Origin: Lyophyllum atratum
Lineage: Eukaryota > Basidiomycota > Agaricomycetes > Agaricales > Lyophyllaceae
Assembly (NCBI GenBank): GCA_014905825.1
Contig: JACGCN010000031.1
Location: 248,001-312,000 of the forward strand
Direction of reading: 5' to 3'
DNA: 64,000 nt
The position numbers were made by a program, and so were the translations under genes. Of this stretch, positions 49,118-61,653 are shown in pieces (within the stretch, counting starts at the first letter, position 1; the number at the start of each line of letters is the position of its first letter). The notes under the pieces are model-generated. The model had not been told where the DNA came from and made no database searches. It was given only the letters and a program-made list of their open reading frames with translations.

Positions 49118-52100
49118 CAGTGGTTAACGGCTCCTTTTCACATGACTACTCCTTTTCACACTCATTGAGGAACTTCCTCCTACTTCGTCATTTCTTACTC
49201 GATTCTGTTCAAACTTGATTTCTGAGACTATGTATATCATCTCCGTATTCTGGGAGATCTAGAGGTATGTCCATCGCGAAATGAATGATATATGTGTTGA
49301 ATATGTTGGTGTGATCATGAATTTGAACAATTTTAACTTAGTTTAACTTTCATCTGGCTGATAGTCCTTTTCTACCTCAAATACTTGTGTCAAAATGAGA
49401 TCTATCCTGTTCCTTGTATGAATCTGCTCATTTCTCTTGCTGGGATCAGGAAGATCGGAGTAAAAGTGAGTAATGGCAGATGGGAAGATTTTGAGCGTGA
49501 CACCGCGTTTGGTGGAACACCTGACAGCATCAACAACACGCGTGTTCCCATCATCATCCGACCGTCTTCCTGGGTTCTCTTATCTTCATTTGGTCCGTAT
49601 GGCAGGTCGTGCTATCTCCAACCGCGTCAAGGTGCAGAAGAAGCGCCGAGAGGTCAATGCACGCTATCAGGCTGCAGTGGAGGAGTACAATCAACAACAA
49701 TTCAAGCCCAAGGGGACGCGTCTTGGACTTCGACCCATCGCAATCAAGCACACGGTCAACTACCACACCCTTGGCAATCTCGCGAAAGGGAAACGCAGCT
49801 TAAGCGCATTCAACGCGTCTAAAAAGAAGCTGACGGATCAGGAGGAACGCGTCATGGTGGATGGCATCCTTGAGTCCGCTGACCAGGGACTCCCATGGAC
49901 TCGCGCTGTGATCTCTGCAACAGCCAACAGTATCCTAGAAGCAAAGGAAGGGGATGCTTACGAGCCTGTCGGGATTGGTTGGGTTACCAGGTTCCTTTCT
50001 AGATACCATGATGAAATACAGACTCATTGGAGTAAACCACTTGACACCCAGCGTGCTCGTGCATTGAACGAGGAGGTGGTGAAACACTGGTTTGAGCTGG
50101 TCAAGATACGCACCAAGGATGTTCGCCCCGAGGATATGTACGGCATGGATGAGAGTGGCTTCCCACCATCAGACCAGGGGACACAGCGTGTGGTCGGGAG
50201 ACGAGGGACGAAGACGCAGCATAAACAGGGGACTGCGAATCGAGAAAACGTCACTGTTCTGGTGACAGTGTGCGCGGATGGCATGGCAGTCAAGCCACTG
50301 ATCGTCTTCAAGGCAAAGAACTTCCAGTCTGCATGGAGGACCGACAATGTCTCAGAGGCAGCGTACGTCCTCATCTCTACTCATGGTCATCAAACATCTC
50401 ATGTCGTACAGCTTCTCTTGCTCCGAGAATGGGTGGACTGATGGCAAGATCGCACGACAATGGCTCGAAAAGGTCTTTGATGCAGAGACGAAAGCAAAGG
50501 CCGATGGGAGAAAACGCGTCCTCTTCATGGACGGTCACAATTCCCACTACACCCCAGAGCTCCTTACCTACGCCCAGGAGAACGATATTGAAATCATGGG
50601 TTACCCCCCGCATTGCACGCATGCCCTGCAGGGTCTCGATGTAGCATGCTTCGCGAAGATGAAGGAGTGTTGGAAGGCCGAGATCCACACCTTCGAGGAG
50701 CGAGAGGGGTGTGGTATCAATAAATCCGACTTCGGGAACGTTTGGGGGACAGCTTACCTCAAAGCTTTTACTCCGGACCTTGTCAAAGCCGCATTCAGTT
50801 CAACAGGGATATACCCCTTCAATCCGGAGGTCGTCACCCCTTCGCAAATGAAACCTAGCGAGCCTACATCAATAAAGACTCTATTTCCCCTCCCTCAGAC
50901 AAGCCCAACTCGCGCGATCATGGCGACGTTCCGGTATCACCGTCCCACAGACTTTGATCTATCACCATCCACCCACGAGCAGACAACACCATCGAGACGC
51001 AGGCGCGTCATTGACCCCGCTGTCGATCCCGGGTTATATACACCTTCAAAACGGATGAGACTGTTAACAACTTCTTTAGCCTCTACGGCATCGGGAACGT
51101 ACCTCGTTGACAAAACTCCCATGACGGCATCTCAAGCATCCCTCCTTATTACCGGCCCCGTTCTCGAGCGCCCCCTACCATTGCCAGAACCTGATTGGTC
51201 ATTGCTGGACCTGAGAATGGATGAGGCATGCGATACGCGGCCGGAGATGATGTCGACGATGGATGAACTCACCGAAAGCTTGTGTTTGGCCAAACAGCAG
51301 ATCCGGGCTCGAGATCTGGTCATCGAAGGGGCTCAGGCCCAGCTTGTGGTGCAGTCCATGACCTTGAAGAAGATGAAGGAGTCAATGGAGGCAAAGGAGA
51401 AGAAGAAGAAGACTAACCGAACCACCCTCTTCCCTGGCGGCAAAGGTGTTGTCTTGACGGATCCGGAGATCGTGAAGTTGCTTGAGGATAAGAGACAGTC
51501 CAAAGAAGACGAGGAGGAGGGGCGAAAGCAGCGGCAGATGGATCGAGCAGGGAAGAAGGCGGAGAGGGAGAAGCTGGAAGAGAGATGGCAAGAGATGAAG
51601 GCAACTCATGAGCGAGCAGTTGAGAAGTGGGAAGAAGGATGTGTGAGGCTCACCATGGCAGGAACAATAAAAAAGGACCTCCCCAAGCGTCCCGTTCGTC
51701 CATTGAAGCCAAAACCCGCTCCGGCTGCTACATCCAGTGCGGTACGTGTTGAGGACCTTGAAGAGGAGCCACAGGAAGGAAGCGAGGAAGATGATGACGA
51801 GTTTGAGGCGTAAAGCGCGTTTAGAGCGCGTGTCGTAGCATGCTAGGAATGTATTGAACCTGTAGGTGAGGTCTGATTGGCCTCCGATGTCGTGGATTGG
51901 TGAGGATGTTGAGTGGAACGTCGAGGAGAAGAAGTGGCAGCGTTATCAGTCACGCTGTCACGGCTGTGTCGAAGGAGTCGTTTCCGTGACATTCTGGCAC
52001 CTCTGTGTTTCCAACGTCTCTTTATTGACATTTCTAAGTAAAAATACTTCACACCATGGGAGAACATTCTTAAGAGACTCCCAAAGGTGCTCAGAGTCAA

Positions 52101-52177
52101 AAATTTGCCAAAAGTCGTTGCGAAAGTATTTTATTTCAAAAGTTCAAACGTGTGTGAAAAGGAGCCATCAACCACTG
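49118..52177 (+). mobile_element. Intact pogo/Tc1-mariner-type transposon
   Basis: The 3060-bp element has 25-bp terminal inverted repeats, CAGTGGTTAACGGCTCC... at left and CAGTGGTTGATGGCTCC... (reverse complement) at right, 23 of 25 identical. It is flanked by TA on both sides (49116-49117, 52178-52179), the Tc1/mariner target. One transposase gene with an intact DDD triad fills it. It interrupts gene copy X2. Near-identical ends and an open frame suggest recent insertion and possible activity. Confidence 0.92.
49599..51813 (+). CDS. DDE transposase of the pogo/Tigger (CENP-B-like) group
   Basis: Two exons, 49599-50362 and 50412-51813, joined over a 49-nt GTACGT...ACAG intron, give about 721 residues in frame. 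I prefer the ATG at 49599 (MAGRAISNRVKVQKKRREVN). An upstream in-frame ATG at 49473 is possible. The N-terminus has a Psq/CENP-B-type helix-turn-helix region (TLGNLAKGKRSLSAFNASKK, LTDQEERVMVDGILESADQG). The catalytic domain shows the first Asp in MYGMDESGFP, the second in VLFMDGHNSHYTPELL and the third in HALQGLDVACF, a DD35D spacing. The C-terminus is a charged coiled-coil tail (KKMKESMEAKEKKKK, EREKLEERWQEMKATHERA) ending in an acidic run. All key residues are present, so it is probably active. Confidence 0.92.
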
Positions 52178-52179
52178 TA

Positions 52180-52740
52180 TGGAACGAAGCAATATGAAAC
52201 CCACAGCAGGTGACCGACATTTAGACGCTGAGAAGCTTGCAGAAGCTGGCGGCAATCGATAAGCTCCACGGTTCTTACTATCTTCCATCGCTCTGTTAGA
52301 CAGCCTCTCACCTCCTCATAACCGTCAACATGCTCAAAACCGCAGACAACCCAGCTAGCCACATCCCCTCTGAGAAAGCTACAGACAAAGCCCCAGTACT
52401 GACTCTTGTACTGGTCGATCGCGCGGGTGAAGACTACAACTACGCCGTTGTTGCCTTTCCCGACACCTACAAGGTAAGTTCTTACTATGCATTCTTATTC
52501 CTCTATCTTTACAATTACCTACCACGACCACAGGACGCTGAGGCAGCGGCTCTCAAGACACTGGGTAAATTTATGCAATTCAGCCCCGAATATATCATAT
52601 TGCGCCGTTCTTTCAAGAACAGAAAAGGCGAATGGGTGTGGGCAGAGATCCCTCCTGAGGATTGGAAAGCAGTAGTCGCCCATGACTGTACAGAAGTCGG
52701 TGTGTTTAGGGGACCTCAACGGCTAGCTTATGGCTGGTAG
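52180..52740 (+). pseudogene. 3' piece of X2, truncated paralogue of X1
   Basis: After the transposon the X family resumes: GCAGGTGACC and the EKLAEAGGNR segment, an intron, then MLKTADNPASHIPSEKATDK, LTLVLVDRAGEDYNYAVVAF, an intron and AEAAALKTLGKFMQFSPEYI, KNRKGEWVWAEIPPEDWKAV. It diverges from X1 after GVFRGPQ and stops at 52740, lacking about 100 C-terminal residues. With the transposon in its 5' part it cannot make the family protein. Confidence 0.7.
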
Positions 52741-53951
52741 TATGATATATCACATCAATCTGCTTGTAACGTTTTTTGGTGATGTATCAGATCCTCCAGC
52801 GTGCAATGCTATCCATCGACTCAGTGATATACTAATCACGCCCTGTGGATTCGTGATGGGTGACGGTGCCGTGACATGTCGCGTTTCTTCTGCCAGCCTG
52901 GAGCCACGGACTCTTTTAGTCTCGTCGAGCCTTGCCAGCCACGAGCAGCCTCGCAATATTGCAGTCAGCCTCAACCTCCTATAAAGGCCTACGGGGATCC
53001 GGTATCTGTTCTTCATCGGAACCACGATCATCCCAACAGACCAATTGCGGTTTACAAAGTTTTTCACTCGCGGATACACGCGTAGATGCCTCTATAGGCT
53101 TCCATGCCGAAGCTACGAGCAGCTGTTCAAACGTTCAACGTTCAACATTCAGGATTTGAACAGATCTGTTACTGAAGCTCGGCCGCGGAGGGGCGGGTTC
53201 TTTACGATGCGCTCACCGGTCTCCTCGTCATCACCACCGTGACCGTCACCACCTCCTCTCCGTCCTCCGCTGATCATACAGGCCTCTAAGCCCCTCCTTC
53301 GCCCCCGACCCGTCCATTTGCTCCATGCGCTCCCTCGATGACGTCGCTGGTCGACTCTACATAGAAATGGCCTATTCCATTGTCGCATGTGCTATGGCTG
53401 GCACTGTCCTCGGCACTGGTACAGTCCTCGGCACTATTACCGTCCTCGGCACTGGTACCCCCTATTCTCTCTCACTATGTTGTAAATGGTTGACACCCCT
53501 TCTTCTACAGGTATGGCATGTCTTCGCGGTAAACACGGGTCGACCTTCAACCCAGTCTCTCCTCCATGCCAGTCCCTGCCTGATCTGCCCACTCTCCCAC
53601 TGACCAACGACGAAACCCAGGCTGACAAGGACGAAGCAGGCAATGGTAACGGCCTGCCTGACGACGAGCCGAACCCGACCCCTATCCCCCTCCGCCGGCT
53701 TTGATGTCGAGGACCCCCCACCACCGTCTCCCCGGCCCGAAGCGCACGACCTCGTCGCAGCCCTGATCTGAGCCGCGTTTCTTATGGTGCTCTTCTCCAT
53801 GTATCTCGCCCTGTACCTTTGCGCTCATCCCCACACCGCGGAGCTCCGCGTACACCCCACCTATTAGTCATTCGTTGATCATCCCGAAGTGGGTGTTCAG
53901 TCGATTATCACTTTCCCAACGAATATTCTACAGGCACCAAGACATACGACC
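52741..53951. other. Intergenic with a small minisatellite
   Basis: No convincing gene. An imperfect array of CTCGGCACTGGTACAGTC-like units lies at about 53400-53460. Frames at 53437-53800 (-) and 53486-53704 (+) overlap each other and show no known domain. Confidence 0.4.
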
Positions 53952-55920
53952 TCATGTCCGCTTCACCACGTACTTCTCCCAACCCACCTCCTCCAGGGTC
54001 TTCACCTTACCCATTACCTCCTTCTCCAAGCCACTCAAATAGTCATCCATGGCGGCGATCAGCCGCGGCGAGCCCGCAGCAAGAATCCGTACCGCCAGCA
54101 GCCCCGCATTGGTGCTGTTGTTGATAGCGACGGTCGCGACGGGGATACCACGCTGAGCGGATAATCATAAGTCGACACTTCATAACATGAACCGAGGTGG
54201 GAGACTTACCGGCATTTGCACGATGCTATGAAGAGAGTCCACCCCGTCAAGCGTGCTTCCTTTCACCGGCACCCCAATCACAGGCAGCGCCGTCATCGAG
54301 GCGACCATCCCAGGGAGATGTGCTGCGCCCCCCGCCCCCGCGATGATAGTCCTTAGCCCACGCGTAACCGCGGCCCGTGCGTATTCGACGAGCCTGTCGG
54401 GTGTTCGGTGGGCAGAGACGATGGTGAGCTCGTACGGGATGCGGAATTGGTCGAGGATGCGCGCGGCGGGGAGCATGACTGGCAGATCCGAGTCGGAGCC
54501 CATGATTATTCCGACGAGGGGGTGGGGGTCTGAGAATCCCGACCCGGGCGCGGGGGGAGGAGGCGCGTACAGGTTGATCTCGTCCGCGGTGCTGGAGGGC
54601 AATGATTCGAGGAGGGGCCGCAGGCGCGAACGGAGCTGGGCATCTGAATCGGCTACGATCGTGATGTGTCCCATTTTGCGGCCTTTGCGGCACTCTGACT
54701 TTCCGTAGAGATGGACAGAGGCGCCGGGGATTGTGAGAGCCACTCTGGTGGTGGTGGTTATTTCGTCCATGGAGGAGTGCCCGATCAGGTTTAACATGAC
54801 GGTGGATGGGACTTTGAGCGCGGTGGATCCGAGTGGTAGGTTTAAGATCGCGCGAAGATGGTTCTCGTATTGAGATGTCTCGCATGCCTCGATAGTATAG
54901 TGCCCAGAGTTGTGTGGACGAGGAGCAATTTCATTGATATAAATGCCACCTAAGTTGATATTAGCGCGGATAAGCATACAGAACTGCGATTGACCCACCG
55001 TCCTCCATGAGGAACATCTCCACGCCAAAAACGCCGGCGCCCGTGAACGTCTTCACCGCAGCTTCGGCTACCTCGCGCGCGCGTCGAGAAAGGGTGGGAT
55101 CGCGGCTGCGTAAGGGTGCGAAGACGAGATGGCAGATGTTGTCTTTGTGTATCGTTTCGACCGCGGGGTACGACTGCACTTCTCCATCGACCGTACGAAC
55201 GACCATGACAGCGATCTCCTTGGCAAATGGGACCCACTTTTCGGCGTAGAGCGGACGGTTTCCCAACGCTGATATGGCTGCGGGAATTTGGCTCACGTCC
55301 CGAACGACGTAGTTCCCCCGACCATCGTACGCCAGCGTGCGACTCTTCAGCATCAGAGGCAAGCCCAACCGTCCTGCGACATCCCTGACAGATTCTTCGG
55401 TCGTGTCTACTGGCAAATACTCGGAAATGGGACAGCTGTGTGATGATAAGTGTTCCTTCTGCCTGAACTTATCTTGGATGATATGGATCGTGCCGGGGCT
55501 TGGGTGGATCGCCAGAGGGGTCTTGCGGGGAGTGCGTTGGATGTCCTCGAGGGTCTTCACGTCGACATGTTCGATCTCGACAGTCAGGACATCGACTTTG
55601 TCTGCGAGTTCCCGTATCCTTTCGGGGTCAGCGAAGGAACCGTCGATGTGAGCGAGGTTCGGATATATGGGCGCGATGACTTGTTTCGCAGGCGCGTTTT
55701 CACCGACGTCGAGGATCACAACCCTGACACCGAGAAGCGACGCTGAAGCGGCTAGCATGCGACCTAATTGGCCACCGCCTAGTAATGCAAAAGGGCGGGA
55801 ATTCAACGGCTGAGCCTCAGCTTAGGATCGAAGCCTGAAAGAGTAGTGAGATTTTTGGAGAACATCACATAGTTGCGCAGACGCACACCCACCAAGGATC
55901 CCAACAACTCGGTCCGTCAT
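53952..55920 (-). CDS. ADE2: Phosphoribosylaminoimidazole carboxylase ADE2
   Basis: Bifunctional purine biosynthesis enzyme converting AIR to CAIR, with an N-terminal ATP-grasp PurK-like part and a C-terminal PurE-like part. Exon 1 (55920 to about 55893) gives MTDRVVGIL and splices through a GTGGGT donor to an acceptor near 55782, yielding [23 protein letters not shown]-grasp segments follow: [60 protein letters not shown], then after an intron [17 protein letters not shown]. The PurE part shows [37 protein letters not shown] and [31 protein letters not shown]. The last exon ([20 protein letters not shown]) ends at 53952. All joints are in frame and the length (about 570 aa) is normal. Loss typically gives red adenine auxotrophs in fungi. 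Confidence 0.96.
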
Positions 55921-56066
55921 AGTGTACAAGGAACGTGATGGCGGGGAGACGACAGATCTGATAAAAATTTAGGTCTTGGACTGACCCTAACCCTATATTG
56001 GGTTTTAATTTGGTGTTGCCAAGTTGAGTTCCCAAACCACCTCTTGCACTTTTTCACTCGTCTAGG
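55921..56066. promoter_or_regulatory. 146-bp divergent promoter of ADE2 and RSA3 with telobox
   Basis: The start codons of ADE2 (-) and RSA3 (+) are only 146 bp apart. The interval contains ACCCTAACCCTA (55984-55995), two telobox-like units. Telobox motifs occur in promoters of ribosome-biogenesis genes in fungi and plants, which fits RSA3. Confidence 0.6.
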
Positions 56067-56719
56067 ATGCCTCCTACAGCTGCGAGACCTGCACCGAGGA
56101 AACGTGTGCGGAAACGCAAGAGGAGGGCGGTCTCAGAGTCGTCTTCTTCGTCCTCATCGTCAGAATCCGAGTCAGAAGGGGAGCCGCCCAAACCTATCGC
56201 GAAGCCAGTAGTGGCCCAGCAGGCTGCGACATCCTCCTCCTCCGAATCGTCGACTGATTCGTCTTCCTCTTCCGACTCGGAATCCGAGCCAGAAGCTGTA
56301 CTCCCAGCCATTCCCACCCAAACTTCGCGACAGCCCGATGGACGAGCACCCCAAACACGAGCCGTTCGCCACACCTCGCCCTCGCCCTCACCTCCTCCTG
56401 CCGAAATTCCACCGTTCATAAATGAAACGGACCCTAAGGACAAGAATTTTCAGGAGGAGATGATGAAAGCGAAGTTTAGAAAGTTTTGGATGGCATCGGC
56501 CGCCGACGGGTTTAGAGACGACCTCGAGGAGATACGGAAGGTGCGTTCGCTGGACGTTGACTCACAAAAAAATATTCATGCTGACGAAGGTGTTTCCAGG
56601 AGCCGAATTTGGGGACCTCACGACTCTCATTACTGATCGATTCTCTGGCTTCTGGGGCGGACGTATTCGCATCCGGTAAAAGCGGTGATATCAACGAGAT
56701 GGAGATTATCCTAGACTGA
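56067..56719 (+). CDS. RSA3: Ribosome assembly protein RSA3
   Basis: Nucleolar factor for early 60S subunit assembly. It has two exons (56067-56540, 56601-56719) joined over a 60-nt intron. The N-terminus is basic (MPPTAARPAPRKRVRKRKRR) and is followed by long Ser/Glu tracts (SSSSSSSSESESEGE) typical of nucleolar proteins. The conserved C-terminal domain is NFQEEMMKAKFRKFWMASAA, DGFRDDLEEIRKEPNL and SRLSLLIDSLASGADVFASG, matching the family. It ends MEIILD. The Ser-rich tract gives a long antisense open frame that I do not annotate. Confidence 0.88.
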
Positions 56720-57686
56720 AGATATATTTTGGAAAGCTAGTTGTATGTACTATCATAATCCGCACCCCGCAGAGAACCGAGATACCCAGCGCGGGTCCAC
56801 ATCGCGTTCGACCTTCTCCTTCATCGAGGAAACCTTACCCATGCTATTTCCTAATTGTCGACGCGTCCATGGCCTGAGAACCGCGTGATCGAGTCGAGCC
56901 TGATGGGTATGATTCTGGTGAGCTTTGGACTTGATTGAGGAGTGGGGACGTGGTGGGGGCGCGCTGCGGAGTGGGGTGGAGTGTGTCTCTCTTTCTCTCT
57001 TTCTCTCTTTCTCTCTCTCCATCTATCTAGAAATCATCCGCCTCGGCGTTCGTTCACCTTATTCTTATTCTTATTTGTATACGGGGCTGCGCCTGGAGAC
57101 ATATAAAGCGTATCGTCAGAAGATTATCGGAGTTGTGAGCGTGAGTTCGGCCTGGCTCGAATGAGGGACGGGCCATTGGCACGACGGAAATAGATATCGA
57201 TACCGTACACGTCGAAATCTTTGATCGAGGCAACGAAGGCTAAACTTGTATTGGGGTGATGCTATGTACCGCCGAGGTATACTTCGGTGATGCTGGACAC
57301 AGACTGCCCTGTGGCGCTACCTGGCACCGGATCAGAGTGGGAACACGTTGCAAGTACAGGGGCAACTGAAGACCGCCTCAAGACATGGGCCAGGGCCATT
57401 CCATAGATGTTACGGTAAAGAATAGTGATAGTATAGTGGGATTAGATGGAGCAAGTGGCAAGGCGTGTGATGGATTGTTTCATCGCGGACACTGTAACTC
57501 GATATGGATACAAATCATCAGCTAGATGATGCTAACTAAAGAGTGTGGCAAGACGTTGGAGCATGACTATTGGTCAGAATAACTTAGACATTGAGACTAG
57601 ACAAAGACAGTCAGGGAATGACTCTGGACATGGCTTGATCCAGAGCGTCAGGGGGTAAGAAGCAAAGGAAGGACGAAGGTGAAAGC
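56720..57686. other. Intergenic with (TTTCTC)n microsatellite
   Basis: A pyrimidine-rich TCTC/TTTCTC microsatellite lies at about 56983-57026. No gene was recognised between RSA3 and the 3' end of the GMC gene. Confidence 0.5.
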
Positions 57687-59876
57687 TTAATGATGCCAAC
57701 TGGGGTACGCTGCCTTGATGATATCCGCAGCTCGTTCCGCAACGGCATATACGGCAGAGGAGGTGTGGCCAGTCGGGATGAAAGGCTGGTGATGATACGA
57801 CGAGTTAGGGATAAGCCCACAAAGAGAGGTATGGGAAGAACGCACGAAGATGGAGGCATCGACCACTCTTAACCCCACAATGTTCTTCACCCTCAAGTCT
57901 GGGTCCACGACGCCGTTCCTGGCGCCCTTCGCAGACATGCTTAGGGTACCGGTGGGATGGAAGAATGTGCTGCTGGCGGCAGTGATGTACGCATCGAGCT
58001 TGGCGTCCGTGGTCGCTTTCTCCAGGCCACCGCTGGGGCCGATGATGTACCCTTTCCAGATAGGAGCCTGGGTGAACTTGAGAGCGTGTTTGATGGCCTC
58101 GCGCATGACGATTCGGTCGCTCTTCTCTTTCAGGAGGGCTGGGTCGATGAGAGGAGCGTCGAAGGGATCGGAGGATTTGAGCTTGATGGTGCCACGGGAG
58201 ACGGGGGAGGTCACGGTCGTGGACATGCTGAAGAAGCTGGCGTTCCGGGGAACGAACGCGTTTGGTACGATGAGTCCATTCTGTGGCCTGGTGTATTAGT
58301 TGAGTACGAACCGGTAGAGTGGGAGTGAGATACGTACAGCGATAAGATGTTCGAAGTGGGGGGCGTTGGGTCCGGCAGCGAAGTCGGGACTTAGGGTCAC
58401 GTTCTTGGGTACGCGGAAGAAGCCAAGCATAGACGCGATGGTGTCGACGAAGGGACCGCCGCCAGTCTTCTTCCACAAGGCGAGTTCACTAGGGATGTTG
58501 GCGGGATCACGAATCCTCTCGAAGGTGTTGTTGGAGTTGACAATGAAGGGATGGGCCATGACGGAGTGGTCGGCGAGGTTCTCGCCGACATCAGGGATGT
58601 TGACGAGGGGCTTGACTCCGACGGCCTTTAGGGCATTGGTGGCGCCGATACCAGAGTTGAGCATAATATGGGGAGAGCCGATAGATCCAGCTGATAAAAT
58701 AATTTCCTTGGTCGCAGTGAGATGGCTGAGCGGCCCTGAGCAGGATATTCTTAGAGAAAATTCATGTACCAATACATAGACGGAGACAAACCTCCAACTT
58801 TCTGTCTGAACTCCACGCCACGGAAAGCGGGGACCTTTCCTGAGGTTTGAAGGAGGCGAGAGACCTCAGCATTGACGAGAACGTGGAGATTAGGCCGCTT
58901 CAAAAATTGAGGCGCCAGATATCCGTTTGCGGAGCTGCCCCTGACACCTGTGCGACCATCAACGATGGTCTGTAACCAAGCTATCATATAAGTCAATAAA
59001 TAACCCCGCTGTAATCGCCAATGTGCACAACATACCGATCCCGAGAGGGTCACCCGAGTTAACGTCAAGGTTGAATTTGAAGTCGCCGCCCAATTGCTGG
59101 CTGGCAGTGATGACTTTCTTGTCGATTGGGACAGAGGAACCGGTCTGGCTTGTTGCCAGGAGGCCATTCGTACTGTGGACAGAAGGGTCAAGTTGGCCTT
59201 TGGTGTTGTGTCTATCCGCGGGGGGAGTGAGGCGTTCGTTCTTCTTGAAGTACTTCTGGAGGTTGTTCCAGGACCATCCGCTATCGCCAGTGATCTTAGC
59301 CCACCGATCATAGTCCTCGACAGCTGAGCGGGTGTAGATCATGAAGTCTGTCGGTTGCGTCAATTTGGTGTGATAAGATGTAGACGGCGAGAGGGACCCA
59401 CTGATCGAGCTGCATCCTCCGAGGATACGGCCACGCGGAATATCGACAGTTCTTCCTCCGAGTCCAACTTGGGGAACCGTGGTGTAGTTCCAGTCGTATT
59501 TGGTACCGAATAGATTGGCGGCTAACCAAGGGACCTGGGACTCTAGGACACCGACATGACTTAACGAAGCGATGAGTGGATGTTCATAGTAGTGACGCGG
59601 TTAAGCTACTTACGATGGGCCGGCCTCGAGGACGAGGACTTGGAAGTTGGCATTCTCGGAGAGACGGTTGGCGACGACGTTTCCACCGGTTCCGCCTATA
59701 TTTCGGTAATTAAGCCAGCAATTGCGGAGCAGATATAGTAGAGGCATACCTCCAACGACGATGAAGTCGAAATCTTTGTGAGGAAGATCTGAGACCTTCT
59801 CATATATGGCGGCCTGGGCTGGCAGTGTAAAGATCAAGCCCAGTGACAGGGCAAGTGCGGCGGTGGCAGACTTCAT
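57687..59876 (-). CDS. Secreted aryl-alcohol-oxidase-like GMC oxidoreductase
   Basis: FAD-dependent GMC-family oxidase, probably extracellular and H2O2-producing, as in lignocellulose decay. The start at 59876 opens a signal peptide ([23 protein letters not shown]). The FAD-binding motif [20 protein letters not shown] is formed across an intron. Next come LVLEAGPS, the GMC signature with [56 protein letters not shown] and [20 protein letters not shown]. The catalytic pair lies in [20 protein letters not shown] (first His) and [20 protein letters not shown] (second His). Exons join in frame and the end is AAYPSWHH. Substrate cannot be told from sequence alone. Confidence 0.9.
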
Positions 59877-61653
59877 TGGAAGAAGGGGGAAAAAGTAAGA
59901 TACGAAAGGATAGGTTAGAACGAAGAGAAGGAAGGTATGGTAGTTGGGGGGAAATGGACCTGCAAAGTAGATGTACTTATACCCAAAGCCACTTTCCGAT
60001 TAGAGGTCGGGTTTCAAGTCCCTGTCGGGGCTTGCTGGAGGAGTGAATAGCAACGGGGCCGACTTGACACTTTACATTGGCCGCACCCGATGCTGTAGAG
60101 GTTAGAATTGCTTATTCTAGATCAAACATGCCAGAATCATGGTCCGGGGCGGGAAATGTGGCAGATTCGTTCCAAAGGTGACATACCGGTGCCGTCACAG
60201 TACCTCGGAACGGGGCATACTGTCCATAACAGACTCATAATGGATACCGATCCTGTAACGGCGCGCCGCCATCTTGATTCGTCGCGCAGGATGGATCACA
60301 GCCAACTGCGGCATTTAATGTCAACGCCATGCCGGTGCAAATACGAGGAGTAAAGGACCTCGCCATCACCCATACGGTCATTCGCTGGAGTGTAATTTGT
60401 GACCTACATGTTTCATTAATGGACGCGAAAGCTCGAAGGAGGATATGTCGCTGACCCTCGATACCGAGGCCTCGATCAGGACCGATCACAGCTATCGAGG
60501 AACGACCAAAGTATAGCGCCCAGGACGTGGCTATTACACGGACTGGAGACTCCAAGAATGCGCTGGGTGATATTATTAGAGATCGTGAACGGGGACAATT
60601 ATACATTGGGCCATATTAAGGCGCCGTGACCTGAAAAGCATTAAGATATCTCAAACAGACTATTTATAACAGGCGAGGAACGGACCGTTTATCATGGATT
60701 GCAAGGGGCAGACATCCTGTTGTCAAGCCTCGACCAGATATGTTTGTCTCAGTATCTGTGTAAGAGACGGCCATGGGGCAGTGCCTTCAATACCAGGTAT
60801 GACTGAGTAGTCGTTGGGTGCAATCCACAAGTCGGTAAGATGCACGGATCTCTGAATCTTTCGATTTCGCAAAAAAAAAATCGAAGAAATAGAGCTAGCT
60901 CGAGGCACAAGCCGCTAGAGCCGTTGAAGAGGCTTCCAACGTAACAGGAGGGATGCCGCCTCGGCCCTCGGGGTACTTGCCGCCCCGGGTAAACAGGATA
61001 GCTGGTGGCGGTTCCACATTTGTTGGGGTTACAATCATGTTGTGGTAAGTACGGGTAGATTACCAACGACCGATAACGTCGATGGTGGTGTCCGCAAACC
61101 TAGAGTAACCCCATCTTGATGAAGAGAGAGCGCCATCACTCCTCCATCAGTAGGGCCGACACAACGAGAGTCACTACCGCGCAATTTGTCAGCAAGCTTG
61201 ACGGAAACAGGAGCGCAGAAAGCTGTATTCGTGTGGTCGTAGTGCGCCCAACCTCCCATGGACCCAAGATGAGCGTCAAACCCGGCAGCACAAACTTTGA
61301 TGGTCAGGTATAGAGTTCGGGTGGCTGTTCCCAGTTGCGAGCTCAGAGCTCGCTCATATGCAAGCCAAACTGTGTGGCAGGCGTTTCGAATAGAAGCTCG
61401 GAATCGCGGTATCTGCTGTTCCCTAGTGCCCGTGAGTGAGGGAGAGTAATGTATTGAGCAAGCACTGTTGAAGTCGGTCAAGGTCGCATACACAACTTCC
61501 AAGGTCTGGCGGAATTTTTACCGCACGGTGTTTTCACCGGCAACTCGGAACCAAATCGGGACAAACTGCGGGCCACAATCAGGTGCATACTGTGCTCGTA
61601 CCACCACTTAACCTCGTACACGGTAACCAGTGCCACGTCCATAGCGTCTATAC
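59877..61653. other. Intergenic, 1.8 kb, weak open frame on minus strand
   Basis: This is the upstream region of both neighbours. A minus frame at 61035-61502 (155 codons, including FDAHLGSMGGWAHYDHTNTA FCAPVSVKLADKL) and another at 60749-61066 could be parts of an unrecognised gene, but I cannot join them convincingly or name a family. No other feature was seen. Confidence 0.35.

Noticed and set aside
56054..56443. Minus-strand 129-codon acidic frame
   Set aside because: Antisense of the Ser-rich tract of RSA3; low complexity keeps the frame open.
60000..60035. GGTTTCAAGTCC considered as a tRNA T-arm
   Set aside because: No cloverleaf partner sequences upstream; it lies in the GMC gene 5' flank.
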